Positions 1 to 7,749 of a stretch of 64,000 nt of DNA are shown here, piece by piece. This stretch comes from Sellimonas catena. GTDB lineage: Bacteria; Bacillota; Clostridia; Lachnospirales; Lachnospiraceae. The position numbers were made by a program, and so were the translations under genes. The stretch's first letter is position 1; each line of letters begins with the position of its first letter. The notes under the pieces were generated by a model. The model was not told the DNA's origin. It saw only the letters and a program-made list of their open reading frames with translations, and did no database searches. The stretch lies in NCBI RefSeq assembly GCF_045063725.1, contig NZ_CP173695.1; one strand, written 5' to 3'.

Positions 1-102
1 GCACAGATGGCAGAACGTAAGAAAAGACGGCCGGAACCGTTAAAAGAACCGGTGCATAAGATCATTCCGCCGATATTGATCAGGCGCGAAACAACAGTAT
101 AA
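1..102 (+). CDS. LacI-family regulator, C-terminal end (partial)
   Basis: Reading frame 1 is open from the window edge to a TAA at 100-102 and encodes 33 residues. It ends in a segment of the type IIPPILIRRETT, the usual final strand of LacI/GalR effector-binding domains (compare the family pattern PPxLIxRETT). Only this tail is visible, so the DNA-binding domain and the effector cannot be judged. A strong hairpin terminator follows 27 bases after the stop, which supports a real gene end here. Confidence 0.5.
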   Translation, partial: AQMAERKKRRPEPLKEPVHKIIPPILIRRETTV

Positions 103-128
103 CACTACTCACCTGACACTTTTTCCGA

Positions 129-170
129 AACCGGATACCGGAGATGCTTGCCGTATCCGGTTTTTTCTTT
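129..170 (+). terminator. Rho-independent terminator after the LacI-type gene
   Basis: A 10-bp perfect stem (AACCGGATAC at 129-138 pairing with GTATCCGGTT at 153-162) is followed by a T-rich run. Confidence 0.85.
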
Positions 171-209
171 CTTCTTTCCCTCATTTTCTCTCATTTACTC
201 CTGTTTCTA

Positions 210-266
210 TTGACACATCCGGTATTTTGTATTACCATATACTCAAGCTATTTGGTATTACAAAAT
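210..266 (+). promoter_or_regulatory. PadR promoter with overlapping inverted-repeat operator
   Basis: TTGACA at 210-215 and TACCAT at 233-238 are spaced by 17 bp. A 14-bp inverted repeat with one mismatch, ATTTTGTATTACCA (224-237) and TGGTATTACAAAAT (253-266), overlaps the -10 region and lies just upstream of the padR start. Autorepression through such a site is typical of PadR regulators; here it is inferred. Confidence 0.65.
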
Positions 267-280
267 AGGATGTGATAATT

Positions 281-622
281 ATGATCTCGACGCAGATGTT
301 GAAAGGAACACTGGAGGGCTGTATCCTTGGCATCATCCGAAAAAGAGAAACATATGGATATGAAATCTCAGAGGCACTTGGACAGTACGGCTTCGGAAAG
401 ATTACGGAAGGAACCATCTATCCGATTCTCCTGCGGCTGGAGAAAAATGGAATGATCCGTGCCACTTACCGTCAGTCCGACGTAGGTCCGAAGCGCAAGT
501 ACTATTCACTGACGGAAGATGGGGAGACGGAGTTTCAGTCTTTTCTGACAAGCTACCGGGAATTATCCGCCGCTGTCGCTGCCCTGCTTGCCGATGTGAA
601 GGGAGGAAATGATGATGAATAA
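281..622 (+). CDS. PadR-family transcriptional regulator
   Basis: The 113-residue protein is a single winged-helix domain of the short PadR type: LKGTLEGCILGII at the N-terminus, the GYEISEAL recognition region, TEGTIYPILLRLEKNGMI as the wing-forming helix, and a KRKYYSLTEDG hairpin. I start it at ATG 281, 10 bases after AGGA, rather than at GTG 272, which lies inside that ribosome site. It overlaps the next gene, so the two are translated together. PadR proteins usually repress their own operon and a partner membrane protein. An inverted repeat directly upstream fits this. The inducing ligand cannot be read from sequence. Confidence 0.9.
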   Translation: MISTQMLKGTLEGCILGIIRKRETYGYEISEALGQYGFGKITEGTIYPILLRLEKNGMIRATYRQSDVGPKRKYYSLTEDGETEFQSFLTSYRELSAAVAALLADVKGGNDDE

Positions 623-1280
623 AAGAAAAGCGTTGCAACAGCAGAATAATCATTATGAGAAGCAACTGCCGAAAGAAACACGGCAGATCCTGACCGATAT
701 TGTCGTCTATCTGAAATCCTTTCCGATCAGTGAATATCAGGTAGAACTTGTCCGGCTGGATATTACACGGATGTTACTGGAAGGAGCTGCAAGAGGGGCT
801 TCTGCTTCCGAAGTTCTCGGAGAGGACTACAAAGAATTCTGCAAAGGCATTGTAGCAGAACTTCCGCCGCGGACGCCTTTACAGACGATCGCTTACCATG
901 CCGACATTCTGTTCCTTGGCCTTGCGATTCTGATGCCGCTCTGGATGGTCACCGGACTTCTTGACAGCGTACAAAACGGCGGCAGCATGATCCACGTTCC
1001 GGTCTCCTCGGGAACGATTTCCGCAACTTTGATCATTCTCGTCGTTTCTTACGCGATTGTACAGTATATTTGCAAAACTTCTCTCAAAGACGAATCCGAA
1101 CAGGCTCGCCGGAAGAACCGTTTCCGTTTCATCCTGATCCTGTTCTTTGCCGTCCTGGTCTGCATGGCGCCGGCAATTCTGTTTCGGAATACCGTCCTGA
1201 ACGTGCATATCGCCGTCTACATTGCAGGATTTGTGATCTGCTTCTGTGTACACAAACTGCTGGCTGCGTATACGGACTGA
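609..1280 (+). CDS. DUF1048-type membrane protein, PadR partner
   Basis: The N-terminal 90 residues are soluble and helical (a HAAS-like cytoplasmic domain). Four hydrophobic segments then follow, at about residues 98-120, 133-155, 170-190 and 195-215. Proteins of this layout are routinely encoded next to short PadR regulators in Firmicutes and are thought to pass an envelope or ligand signal to them. Three ATG codons lie in a row (609, 612, 615). GGGAGG at 601-606 gives the best spacing to 615. The start lies inside the end of padR, so the genes are translationally coupled. Function is otherwise unknown. Confidence 0.8.
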   Translation: MMMNKRKALQQQNNHYEKQLPKETRQILTDIVVYLKSFPISEYQVELVRLDITRMLLEGAARGASASEVLGEDYKEFCKGIVAELPPRTPLQTIAYHADILFLGLAILMPLWMVTGLLDSVQNGGSMIHVPVSSGTISATLIILVVSYAIVQYICKTSLKDESEQARRKNRFRFILILFFAVLVCMAPAILFRNTVLNVHIAVYIAGFVICFCVHKLLAAYTD

Positions 1281-1281
1281 T

Positions 1282-1310
1282 TTGCTTGCCGGCACATCCG
1301 GCGTTATAAT
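1282..1310 (+). promoter_or_regulatory. Promoter of the nitroreductase gene
   Basis: TTGCTT (1282-1287) and TATAAT (1305-1310) are separated by 17 bp, 52 bases before the start codon. Confidence 0.6.
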
Positions 1311-1362
1311 AAACGTAATCAAATTGTTCAGAAATTGTCTTTAGAGGAAAGGAGCATTTAGT

Positions 1363-1872
1363 ATGAATTGTTCGGATGTAATCCGTGAAAGAAGAAGTAT
1401 CCGCAAATATAAAGAACAGGTTACGATCCCTCAGGAGGATTTTGAAAAGATGCTGGAAGCTGCCATGATGGCGCCAAGCGCATGCAACACAAGGCCGTGG
1501 GAATTTTTCGTCATTACCAACCGTGATACAATGGCCAGACTTCAGGAAGCTCATCCTTACACCAGTATGCTTACCACCGCCTCCGCTGCCATCGTTGTCT
1601 GTGGACGGCCGGATCTCCAGGAAGGTAAATGTGGACCTTACTGGCCGCAGGACTGCGGCGCAGCCATTGAAAATCTTCTCCTTCAGGCAAAAGATCTCGG
1701 ATACGGCACCTGTTGGTGCGGCTGCTATCCTGCCATGGACCGGGTGGAAAAAATCCAGGAAATTTTGAATACTCAGAGTATTCCTGTATCAATCGTAGCG
1801 GTCGGCGTTGCAGATGAGACACCTGCGGCAAGAGGGGGATTCGATCCGGACCGCGTGACGTATATTCGGTAA
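1363..1872 (+). CDS. Nitroreductase-family flavoprotein
   Basis: A 169-residue FMN-binding oxidoreductase of the NADH oxidase/nitroreductase fold. It begins with the family signature CSDVIRERRSIRKYK, where the RRSxRxY residues contact the FMN phosphate. MMAPSACNTRPWEF follows as the second flavin loop, and GYGTCWCGCYP is the late flavin/substrate loop. Length matches the compact subgroup. The ribosome site AGGAAAGGAGC precedes ATG 1363. It has its own promoter and ends in a strong hairpin, so it is monocistronic. Substrate is unknown; members reduce nitro compounds, quinones or flavins using NAD(P)H. Confidence 0.9.
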   Translation: MNCSDVIRERRSIRKYKEQVTIPQEDFEKMLEAAMMAPSACNTRPWEFFVITNRDTMARLQEAHPYTSMLTTASAAIVVCGRPDLQEGKCGPYWPQDCGAAIENLLLQAKDLGYGTCWCGCYPAMDRVEKIQEILNTQSIPVSIVAVGVADETPAARGGFDPDRVTYIR

Positions 1873-1884
1873 GAACTTTACTCT

Positions 1885-1946
1885 AAAAGGAGGGGAGGGA
1901 CAGAAAGCTTCTCTTTTGGAAGCCTTCTGTTCCTCCCCTCCTTTTT
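1885..1946. terminator. Long bidirectional terminator
   Basis: A stem of about 27 bp (AAAAGGAGGGGAGGGACAGA paired with its complement ending in CCTCCTTTT) has a 7-base loop, with A/T runs on both sides. It separates the nitroreductase from the convergent ATPase gene. Confidence 0.85.
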
Positions 1947-2009
1947 AGGGAAATACAAAGTGGCTTTTATATTGTCCATTCAAAAAATATTTGTTCAAAG
2001 GCAAAATAG

Positions 2010-3467
2010 TCACATTCCATTCTTTCCCTCTGCTTCCGTCTTGCCTAAGATATAGAGAAATGCAATGGCCGGTACACGCAAAATCGGTACCATTGTTTCG
2101 TGCCTGGTAATACCAAAATCGTCCAGGCGTTTTGTGATTAAAAAGGCGTTTGTTACTTTGGATTTTTCGTCCTTACACAACTCTACAATGGCATCTGTCT
2201 CCGCAATGTGGGATTGATTACGATATTTTACTTCACAGAGAATCTTCTGGCGAGGAAGTTCCACTACCACATCAACCTCTTTCTTATTATCCTTTGCCTT
2301 TCTGAAATATCCCAGTTGTGCCGGACTGCCCTGATAGAAGGAAACCATATGCTTGTAAACAGTTGTTTCCACCATTGCACCAAGTTCCTTTTCATCCGAA
2401 AGTACATCGTCAATCATCAGCACAGCATTACGGATAGCCGCATCAGCGACAAATATTTTCGGTTTCCCTTTTAGCGAACCTTTGCTTCCCACATTCATCG
2501 GCTTTGCCAGATAAATGAGATTGGACATTTCCAATGCCTTGATATAACTATCAATTGTTGTGATCGAGATATTCTCCAATTCCTTGGCTGCGGTAGTTGC
2601 ATTAAAAATCTCCGTAGAATTCATACACAGGTAGAGAAACAGCTTTTCCATCAGCAAAGGACTTCGTATATTAAATAGCGACAGTACATCGCGCTTAATA
2701 ACTTTATCAACCACATCTTCTCGCAGCATCCTTTGGGCATAGGCATCATCGTCCGATAATACCAGCTCCGGAAAGCCTCCAATCATAAGATAACGGTTAA
2801 AATGATTTTGCAGCGGAATAAATTTATTCATCAAATCACCAAGTTGTGCCAAACCATAGCCTGGAAGCTCTGATAGACGTAAATCCTCCGGCAGAAGAGG
2901 CAAGTCCAGATCAAGTAACCTGCAATACTCATAAAATGACATGGTAGGTATTTTGAGAACACTCCATCGACCTGTACCGCTGTCTGCAGAACCCTTTTCT
3001 AAAATAGGACTGGCAGATCCTGTGGCAATCAGGCGAATATCCTTTCTGCTATCATAGATCACCTTCATCCAAAGTTCCCAATTTTCAGTATACTGCACTT
3101 CGTCAAAGAAAATATACTGTATGCCTTCGATAGGATACATAGATTCATAAATGGACAGCACATTTTCCACATTGACAAGTTTCAGAATCGGATTATCAAA
3201 AGTAGCGTACAAAATGTTTTTAGGATTGACTCCCTCATCAATCAGATGCTCAATAATCTGATATAAAATTGTCGTCTTACCTACACGCCTCATACCAGAC
3301 AAAACGGCAAACCTCCGGATGCTCTTATGTGTAAGCGTTTTCAGAGCTTCATAATATGCCAGCCTCTTTTGAGGCTTACTTTCTTCCTTTATAGCAGAAG
3401 GTGTACGCCACCACGGATTATACTGTTGCAATACTTTTATAACCTGTTCATCACTTACAATTGCCAT
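2010..3467 (-). CDS. AAA ATPase with C-terminal DUF4143
   Basis: A 485-residue protein of the AAA_14/DUF4143 family. The P-loop GMRRVGKTT is near residue 60, the Walker B stretch IQYIFFDEVQ near residue 120, and the sensor-like LIATGSASPIL follows. The C-terminal half carries the family's nuclease-like end (GYFRKAKDNKKEVDVVVE ... ILCEVKYR), resembling a PD-(D/E)XK core with E, D and ExK. Start chosen at ATG 3467 because GGAGGTG lies 7 bases upstream; an upstream ATG at 3506 lacks a site. These proteins are common, often solitary, and of unknown function. No partner gene is seen. Confidence 0.88.
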   Translation of the reverse strand: MAIVSDEQVIKVLQQYNPWWRTPSAIKEESKPQKRLAYYEALKTLTHKSIRRFAVLSGMRRVGKTTILYQIIEHLIDEGVNPKNILYATFDNPILKLVNVENVLSIYESMYPIEGIQYIFFDEVQYTENWELWMKVIYDSRKDIRLIATGSASPILEKGSADSGTGRWSVLKIPTMSFYEYCRLLDLDLPLLPEDLRLSELPGYGLAQLGDLMNKFIPLQNHFNRYLMIGGFPELVLSDDDAYAQRMLREDVVDKVIKRDVLSLFNIRSPLLMEKLFLYLCMNSTEIFNATTAAKELENISITTIDSYIKALEMSNLIYLAKPMNVGSKGSLKGKPKIFVADAAIRNAVLMIDDVLSDEKELGAMVETTVYKHMVSFYQGSPAQLGYFRKAKDNKKEVDVVVELPRQKILCEVKYRNQSHIAETDAIVELCKDEKSKVTNAFLITKRLDDFGITRHETMVPILRVPAIAFLYILGKTEAEGKNGM

Positions 3468-3602
3468 AATACACCTCCATAATATTATTATTCCGTTGGA
3501 ATTCAACTACTATACAATTCATTTTTCTTTTCCGTTTACAAAGTATATTATAGCAATAGTTTTAGCAAATTGCAAATCATACTATGGAAATAGTCCACGA
3601 TT

Positions 3603-4523
3603 TTACTTTAATTTTTTCAATACCTCCCCAATATCCCCATCCACGCAGACCGACCGCTCCGCAATCGGTTCCGGTGCCGCAGCCTCCCCGTAGTTTACGC
3701 AGGCATAAACTGCATTCGGGTTTTGATTTGTTTTCTGCCAGAATGGGTACTTGATGATTCCCGGAGTATTAAATCCGACTCCAAGCTCCAGAAACAGGAT
3801 CTTTCCATTCTGGTGTCTGCGCAGGAAATCCGCATACCGTTCTGCTGCCCGGTGCCATCCTTCATCTTCCACAAAGGTATCGTCTGCGCGCAGATTCATT
3901 GCCATCGGTTTCCCGCATTTCGGACAGTAAGGGACAAGTTCCGACGGGATCTGCCGTTTTGGCACTGTTCCATCCGTCAGAATCAGTTCTCCATTCTCTG
4001 CAATCTCAAATCCCTGTGCCTGTACCATTTGCCGAACCACTTCTTCATTTTCATAATTTTTCGGATGGCACGGCTTACTGCACTGGAACAGCCCGTAATC
4101 CCCCTGGGTGTAGAAAAGGCGGTGTTTCTCAAATCCTGCCTTCTGAAAACAGTGATCTACGTTGGTAGTCAGAACAAAATAGTCTTTGTCTTTCACCAGA
4201 TCGAGCAGTTCGTCATAGACCGGTTTCGGTGCATCCATATAGCGGTTGATCCAGATATAGCGGCTCCAGTATGCCCAGTGTTCCTCCAGCGTATCATATG
4301 GGTAAAATCCGCCGGAATACATATCATGAAATCCATAGCGTTTCTCAAAATCAGAAAAATAGTTCCTGAACCGTTCTCCGGTGTAGACAAATCCCGCGGA
4401 AGTGGAGAGGCCGGAGCCCGCGCCGATAAGCACACTCTCCGCCTCATTCAACGCTTTTTTCAGTTTCTCTATATTCATTTCCCCGGACTCTCCCGGTTTT
4501 TTCGACCACAATCTTGATAACAT
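3603..4523 (-). CDS. Sir2-like protein with class M (ADP-ribosyltransferase-type) residues
   Basis: A 306-residue Rossmann-fold sirtuin: LIGAGSGLSTSAGF binds NAD, LTTNVDHCFQKAGF is the acceptor-site loop, and CSKPC plus CPKCG are two zinc pairs. The usual catalytic His of the HG motif is Gln here (YTQGDYG, Gln140), with Asn121 19 residues before it and an MNLR arginine near 212. From memory this matches the Asn/Gln/Arg set described for class M sirtuins (SirTM), which ADP-ribosylate proteins instead of deacetylating them. Unlike SirTM operons, no macrodomain, GcvH-L or lipoate ligase gene is adjacent. It is the last gene of the ACGX operon, 10 bases after its neighbour. Start: ATG 4523 preceded by GAGGTGAGAAAG. 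Confidence 0.82.
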   Translation of the reverse strand: MLSRLWSKKPGESGEMNIEKLKKALNEAESVLIGAGSGLSTSAGFVYTGERFRNYFSDFEKRYGFHDMYSGGFYPYDTLEEHWAYWSRYIWINRYMDAPKPVYDELLDLVKDKDYFVLTTNVDHCFQKAGFEKHRLFYTQGDYGLFQCSKPCHPKNYENEEVVRQMVQAQGFEIAENGELILTDGTVPKRQIPSELVPYCPKCGKPMAMNLRADDTFVEDEGWHRAAERYADFLRRHQNGKILFLELGVGFNTPGIIKYPFWQKTNQNPNAVYACVNYGEAAAPEPIAERSVCVDGDIGEVLKKLK

Positions 4524-4533
4524 CTTTCTCACC

Positions 4534-5154
4534 TCATACTCGTTCTATTGCCGATACCGGACAGTGCTCAGAACAGTTTCCACAGTGCAGACAGTGTTCC
4601 GGACTGATGTGATACGGTGTTCCTGCATCTCCCGTTGTAACACACCTCTGCGGGCAGACCGAAACGCAGGTGCCGCATCCGATGCACGAATCTGTAATCC
4701 GGTATCCCTTTTCTTTCTCCCTGCCATTTCCAATGACATAGGTTTCCCGGAAAATCGGATGTACACCCAGATGGAAATATTCGATCTGAGCGTCCCGGAT
4801 TTCAAACACAATTCCAATTTCTCTTGTATTTCCCGGATAGACGTTTTCCAGATACGGCTGCTCCCGGAAAATCGTATCGATCCACTTTTGCTGTTCCTCC
4901 TGAGAAACCGGCTTTGCCTGTGCCGACAGCCGGATCATTTCCTTATACCGTGTATAGCCCAGGATCTGCACCCTTCCGTCTTCCAGAAGCTCCCTGTAAA
5001 AATCTTTCCCTCTGGCGGTAAAGAAATACAGAGCATCCGGCTCATAGTGAACTGCGCTGATGTTTCTCACCTGCGGGTTACCCTGTGCGTCCACGGTGGC
5101 AAATGCCAGCACACCGACATATTCCAGTTTCTTTAAGCACGTCTTTGCATCCAT
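4534..5154 (-). CDS. Pyridoxamine-5'-phosphate-oxidase-like flavoprotein fused to two [4Fe-4S] modules
   Basis: 206 residues. Positions 1-135 resemble the split-barrel FMN-binding fold of PNPOx-like proteins (GVLAFATVDAQGNPQVRNIS, then ALYFFTARGKDF). The C-terminus carries two ferredoxin motifs, CIGCGTCVSVCP and CLHCGNCSEHCP. The architecture suggests electron transfer between iron-sulfur clusters and a flavin. It could reduce a flavin substrate or supply electrons to the radical SAM enzyme encoded in the same operon; that is inference. The start ATG 5154 follows AAGGAG and overlaps the end of the upstream reductase gene by 22 bases. Confidence 0.85.
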   Translation of the reverse strand: MDAKTCLKKLEYVGVLAFATVDAQGNPQVRNISAVHYEPDALYFFTARGKDFYRELLEDGRVQILGYTRYKEMIRLSAQAKPVSQEEQQKWIDTIFREQPYLENVYPGNTREIGIVFEIRDAQIEYFHLGVHPIFRETYVIGNGREKEKGYRITDSCIGCGTCVSVCPQRCVTTGDAGTPYHISPEHCLHCGNCSEHCPVSAIERV

Positions 5155-6135
5155 ATCTCTTCTCCTTTTCTTTCTGATATTGTCACCACAATTTTTCCAT
5201 TGACTTTCCCTTGTTCCATTGCCATGCACGCCTCCCGGATTTCAGAAAACGGATAGATGTTTCCAATGCAGGGACGGATCCGGTGAATATCAAAGAAGTC
5301 CAGGATTTCCTGCATGACTGTCTGATCCGGCTGGTTACTGTAAAAGCCTGTCAGATATACTCCGTTTGGAATTCCCTTGATCGGATCAAATCCATTCCAT
5401 ACGCCGGTTCCGCCCAGAATCCCGGTATCACAGACAATGCCGCCTTTTTGTACACAGCGCAGTGTATCCGAAAGAGTTTTCGGCCCGACCAGTTCCAGTG
5501 CTTTGGAGGCTTTTGGGATCGCATCGGAAAGTTTCCCGATATCCAGCACGGCAAGATCTGCATCCTGCAGCAGTTTTAATTTTTCTTTCTTATGTGTCGT
5601 TGCAATTACCTGACAACCGAGGGCTTTTGCGATCTGAATGGCCGCATAGCCAAGGGCACAGGTGGCACCGCGTACCAAAAGCGTATCTTCCGGCTTCAGA
5701 TTCAGCCCCTCAAAAAGGAACCCCAGGCGGTAAAATACGTCTCCGGTACTGCCGCCAGTTCCTCCCACGGAAGATCCGAAGAAACTGCAAAGACATGATG
5801 CGAAGGCAGCAGGACATATTCCGCATAACTGCCGTCAAAACTTCTCCCCATGCCTCCCATCAGCGCCGCAACTTTCTGCCCGGTTTGGAACCGGCTGTCC
5901 GAAGGATCGACAATTTCTCCGACGCACTCGATCCCCGGAATCACCGGCTTTTTGATGTAATCCGCACGAATTTCGCTCTGTCTTAAAATCTGCTCCGAAT
6001 GATTCATCCCGAACGCATGAATCTTCACAAGCACCCAGCCTGGCCGGACTTCCGCACCGGAACCTCTGTCAGACAGACCGCTTCCGCCCTGGTCGGCTCA
6101 CTTAAAACAACTGCTTTCATCCTTTCCGGTATCAT
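5133..6135 (-). pseudogene. MDR/zinc-type quinone oxidoreductase, two frameshifts (possibly assembly errors)
   Basis: Three overlapping frames together encode one medium-chain dehydrogenase/reductase. MKAVVLSEPTRAEAV begins the first frame; VLVKIHAFGMNHSE and PGIECVGEIV follow in the second; GATCALGYAAIQIAKALG (Rossmann NADPH loop) and GKVNGKIVVTI complete the third. No structural-zinc Cys cluster is present, so it is the quinone reductase type. Breaks lie near 6050 and 5719. Adding one base at each gives 335 codons, the normal family length. Both breaks lie in short homopolymers beside CCWGG sites. It starts at ATG 6135 in an ATGA overlap with the radical SAM gene, with GGAGGT upstream. If intact in the cell, it would supply NAD(P)H-linked redox chemistry to the ACGX operon. 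Confidence 0.8.
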
Positions 6136-7169
6136 GCCGATACCTCCTTCCAGCACTGCGGATCCGCGGCATAGAAATTTCCATCCTGTCCGCTTGCGAC
6201 AGCCGGGCATCCGCGGCACCATGCCAGAAGCTCACACTTTGCACATTTTTCAAATTTCGTATAGTCCCGGTACTGCTCCATCTGACAGATCCAGACGTCT
6301 GCAATCCGGTCCGTAAAAACATTTCCGACTTTGCTGTTCTGGACTCTGCGGCACGCATAAATATCTCCGGTCGGAAGAATCGTCAGGTGGCAGTTTCCAC
6401 AGTTGCATCCGCCGTAAATCATGCCTTCTTCTGCTGCCTTCGGAATCTGAAATTCTCCTGTTTCATATTCATACAGTGTCCAGAGGTGGTCCTTCTTGTT
6501 AAAATACGTCTGGCATCCCGCTGCCTCGTACTCTTTGAATTTCCGGTCGCAGTCTTCCAGAAGTTTCCGATAGCGCATCGGCTCAATTCCCACATCTTTC
6601 TCCTCGCTGGTCGGGCAGTATCTTGCAAACGCAAAGACATCTGCTCCATGTACTGCAACCGTATCGATAATGTCCGGGATTTCGTCGATATTCGTGCCGG
6701 ACACCGTTGTCATAATGACCGCGCGTATCCCTGCCTTTTTGATACAGTTAATCTTTTCCAGTGTAATATCAAAGCTTCCCGGTTTACGGAACCAGTCGTG
6801 CGTTTCTCTCATTCCGTCCAGGGAAAGCTGATATTTCTCACAGCCATATTCCTTCATCTTCCGGCAGTTCTCATCATTTAAATGAAACGGATTTCCCAGA
6901 ATGGTAAATGGAATCCCGTTCTCCTTCATCAGGCCCAACAGTTTCCAGAAATCCGGATGAAGAATCGGGTCTCCTCCGGTAATATAAAAATATGGCAGGC
7001 GGTGATACACCTTACAGAAATCCAGACAGTTATAAAAAGTTTCCTTCATCTGCTTCCATGTCATCTGGTCCAGTTTTTTGCAGTTATCCTCTGAAAAAAT
7101 ATAGCAGTGCTTACATCTCTGATCGCACTCATCTGTGATATGCCACTGAAAAGAAAAATACTGTTTCAT
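6132..7169 (-). CDS. Radical SAM/SPASM maturase of the ACGX-repeat peptide
   Basis: 345 residues. The radical SAM cluster motif CDQRCKHC uses Cys15, Cys19 and Cys22. The SAM-binding segment YFYITGGDPILHPDF follows. A C-terminal SPASM region has Cys-rich stretches GGCNCGNC, YACRRV and CAKCELLAWCRGC for auxiliary [4Fe-4S] clusters. Such enzymes install thioether or other crosslinks on Cys-containing peptides. The gene lies 139 bases after a Cys-repeat peptide gene, which fits the family that NCBIfam names (from memory) the ACGX-system radical SAM/SPASM protein. The start ATG 7169 is preceded by AAGGAGCAAGGAA. The reaction and product are not known to me. Confidence 0.9.
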   Translation of the reverse strand: MKQYFSFQWHITDECDQRCKHCYIFSEDNCKKLDQMTWKQMKETFYNCLDFCKVYHRLPYFYITGGDPILHPDFWKLLGLMKENGIPFTILGNPFHLNDENCRKMKEYGCEKYQLSLDGMRETHDWFRKPGSFDITLEKINCIKKAGIRAVIMTTVSGTNIDEIPDIIDTVAVHGADVFAFARYCPTSEEKDVGIEPMRYRKLLEDCDRKFKEYEAAGCQTYFNKKDHLWTLYEYETGEFQIPKAAEEGMIYGGCNCGNCHLTILPTGDIYACRRVQNSKVGNVFTDRIADVWICQMEQYRDYTKFEKCAKCELLAWCRGCPAVASGQDGNFYAADPQCWKEVSA

Positions 7170-7254
7170 TTCCTTGCTCCTTCCTCTTCCTATCATCCCG
7201 CTGTGATCTTTCTATGTCAATCGGCCTCTTGCCGAATTTCTTCTTCATTGGCTC

Positions 7255-7277
7255 CCCGGAGGCCCAGGCCTTCCGGG
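7255..7277 (-). other. Stem-loop between precursor and maturase genes
   Basis: CCCGGA/TCCGGG and GGC/GCC arms form a GC-rich hairpin with one bulge. No T-run follows, so it is not a full terminator. It could set the ratio of precursor to enzyme by partial termination or by protecting the upstream RNA from 3' decay; this is inference. Confidence 0.45.
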
Positions 7278-7308
7278 AAGTCCGCGTCCGTTTTCTTCTT
7301 CCAGCTTC

Positions 7309-7554
7309 CTATTTGTCAGCTGCTCCACATGCGGAACCACATGCAGACGGTGTCTCTTCCGGCTTGTCAGCTGCTCCACACGCAGAACCGCATGCAGATG
7401 GTGTCTCTTCCGGTTTGTCAGCTGCTCCGCACGCTGTGCCGCATGCTGCCGGTGTTTCCTCCGGTTTTCCTGCTGCCCCGCACGCCGTACCGCATGCAGA
7501 TGCCGGCGCCTCTTCCATTTTTTTGCTCCATCCAAACAGATTCAAAAGTGACAT
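7309..7554 (-). CDS. ACGX-repeat RiPP-like precursor peptide
   Basis: 81 residues. A short amphipathic leader (MSLLNLFGWSKKMEEAPAS) is followed by four tandem repeats of 17 residues with consensus ACG(T/S)ACGAADKPEETPS. Cys lie at 21/25, 38/42, 55/59 and 72/76: four CGxAC pairs and no other Cys. AAGGAGGAACAG precedes ATG 7554. No signal peptide, double-Gly site, protease or exporter is seen, so the product may stay in the cytoplasm. The next gene on the same strand is a radical SAM/SPASM enzyme, so this is its probable substrate. The divergent HxlR gene is the likely regulator. Modification type and function are unknown. Confidence 0.85.
   Translation of the reverse strand: MSLLNLFGWSKKMEEAPASACGTACGAAGKPEETPAACGTACGAADKPEETPSACGSACGAADKPEETPSACGSACGAADK
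7312..7515 (-). repeat. Four tandem 51-bp coding repeats
   Basis: Four units of 51 bp encode the ACGX repeats. The two units nearest the stop codon differ at five bases, all synonymous, and encode identical 17-mers. The two N-terminal units are more diverged. Confidence 0.9.
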
Positions 7555-7639
7555 ATTCTGTTCCTCCTTTTTTTGTCGTTAAACGTCTTCCTGTTTGCAG
7601 TTTTATTGTACTGCCGGGAACTTCCTGAAAAAAGTACGC

Positions 7640-7657
7640 ACTAATCTATTACTTAGT
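7640..7657. promoter_or_regulatory. Candidate HxlR operator in the divergent intergenic region
   Basis: Inverted repeat ACTAA-N8-TTAGT lies between the divergently transcribed precursor and hxlR genes, about 50 bases upstream of the hxlR -10 box. The position suits control of both directions, but the site is short and unproven. Confidence 0.4.
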
Positions 7658-7684
7658 TACCTTTTTATAACCCCTGGATTCAAC

Positions 7685-7713
7685 TGGCATGTTACATTCA
7701 AATCTGATATAAT
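7685..7713 (+). promoter_or_regulatory. Promoter of the hxlR-MBL operon
   Basis: TATAAT at 7708-7713 is strong. The -35 candidate TGGCAT at 7685-7690 (17-bp spacer) is weak, as expected of a regulated promoter. Confidence 0.5.
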
Positions 7714-7749
7714 ATTTCCAGCAAAACTATTGAGATGAGGTGACGCCAG

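Noticed and set aside
7129..7248. A 39-codon frame on the minus strand between precursor and maturase
   Set aside because: It overlaps the maturase start and has only a weak GGGGAG; nothing conserved is visible.
7312..7515. Possible CRISPR-like array
   Set aside because: 51-bp head-to-tail repeats without spacers, inside a coding frame, and no cas genes.
7107..7628. Long repeated reading frames on the plus strand opposite the precursor
   Set aside because: They exist only because the 51-bp repeats are open in several frames. Only the minus frame has a ribosome site and synonymous-only differences.
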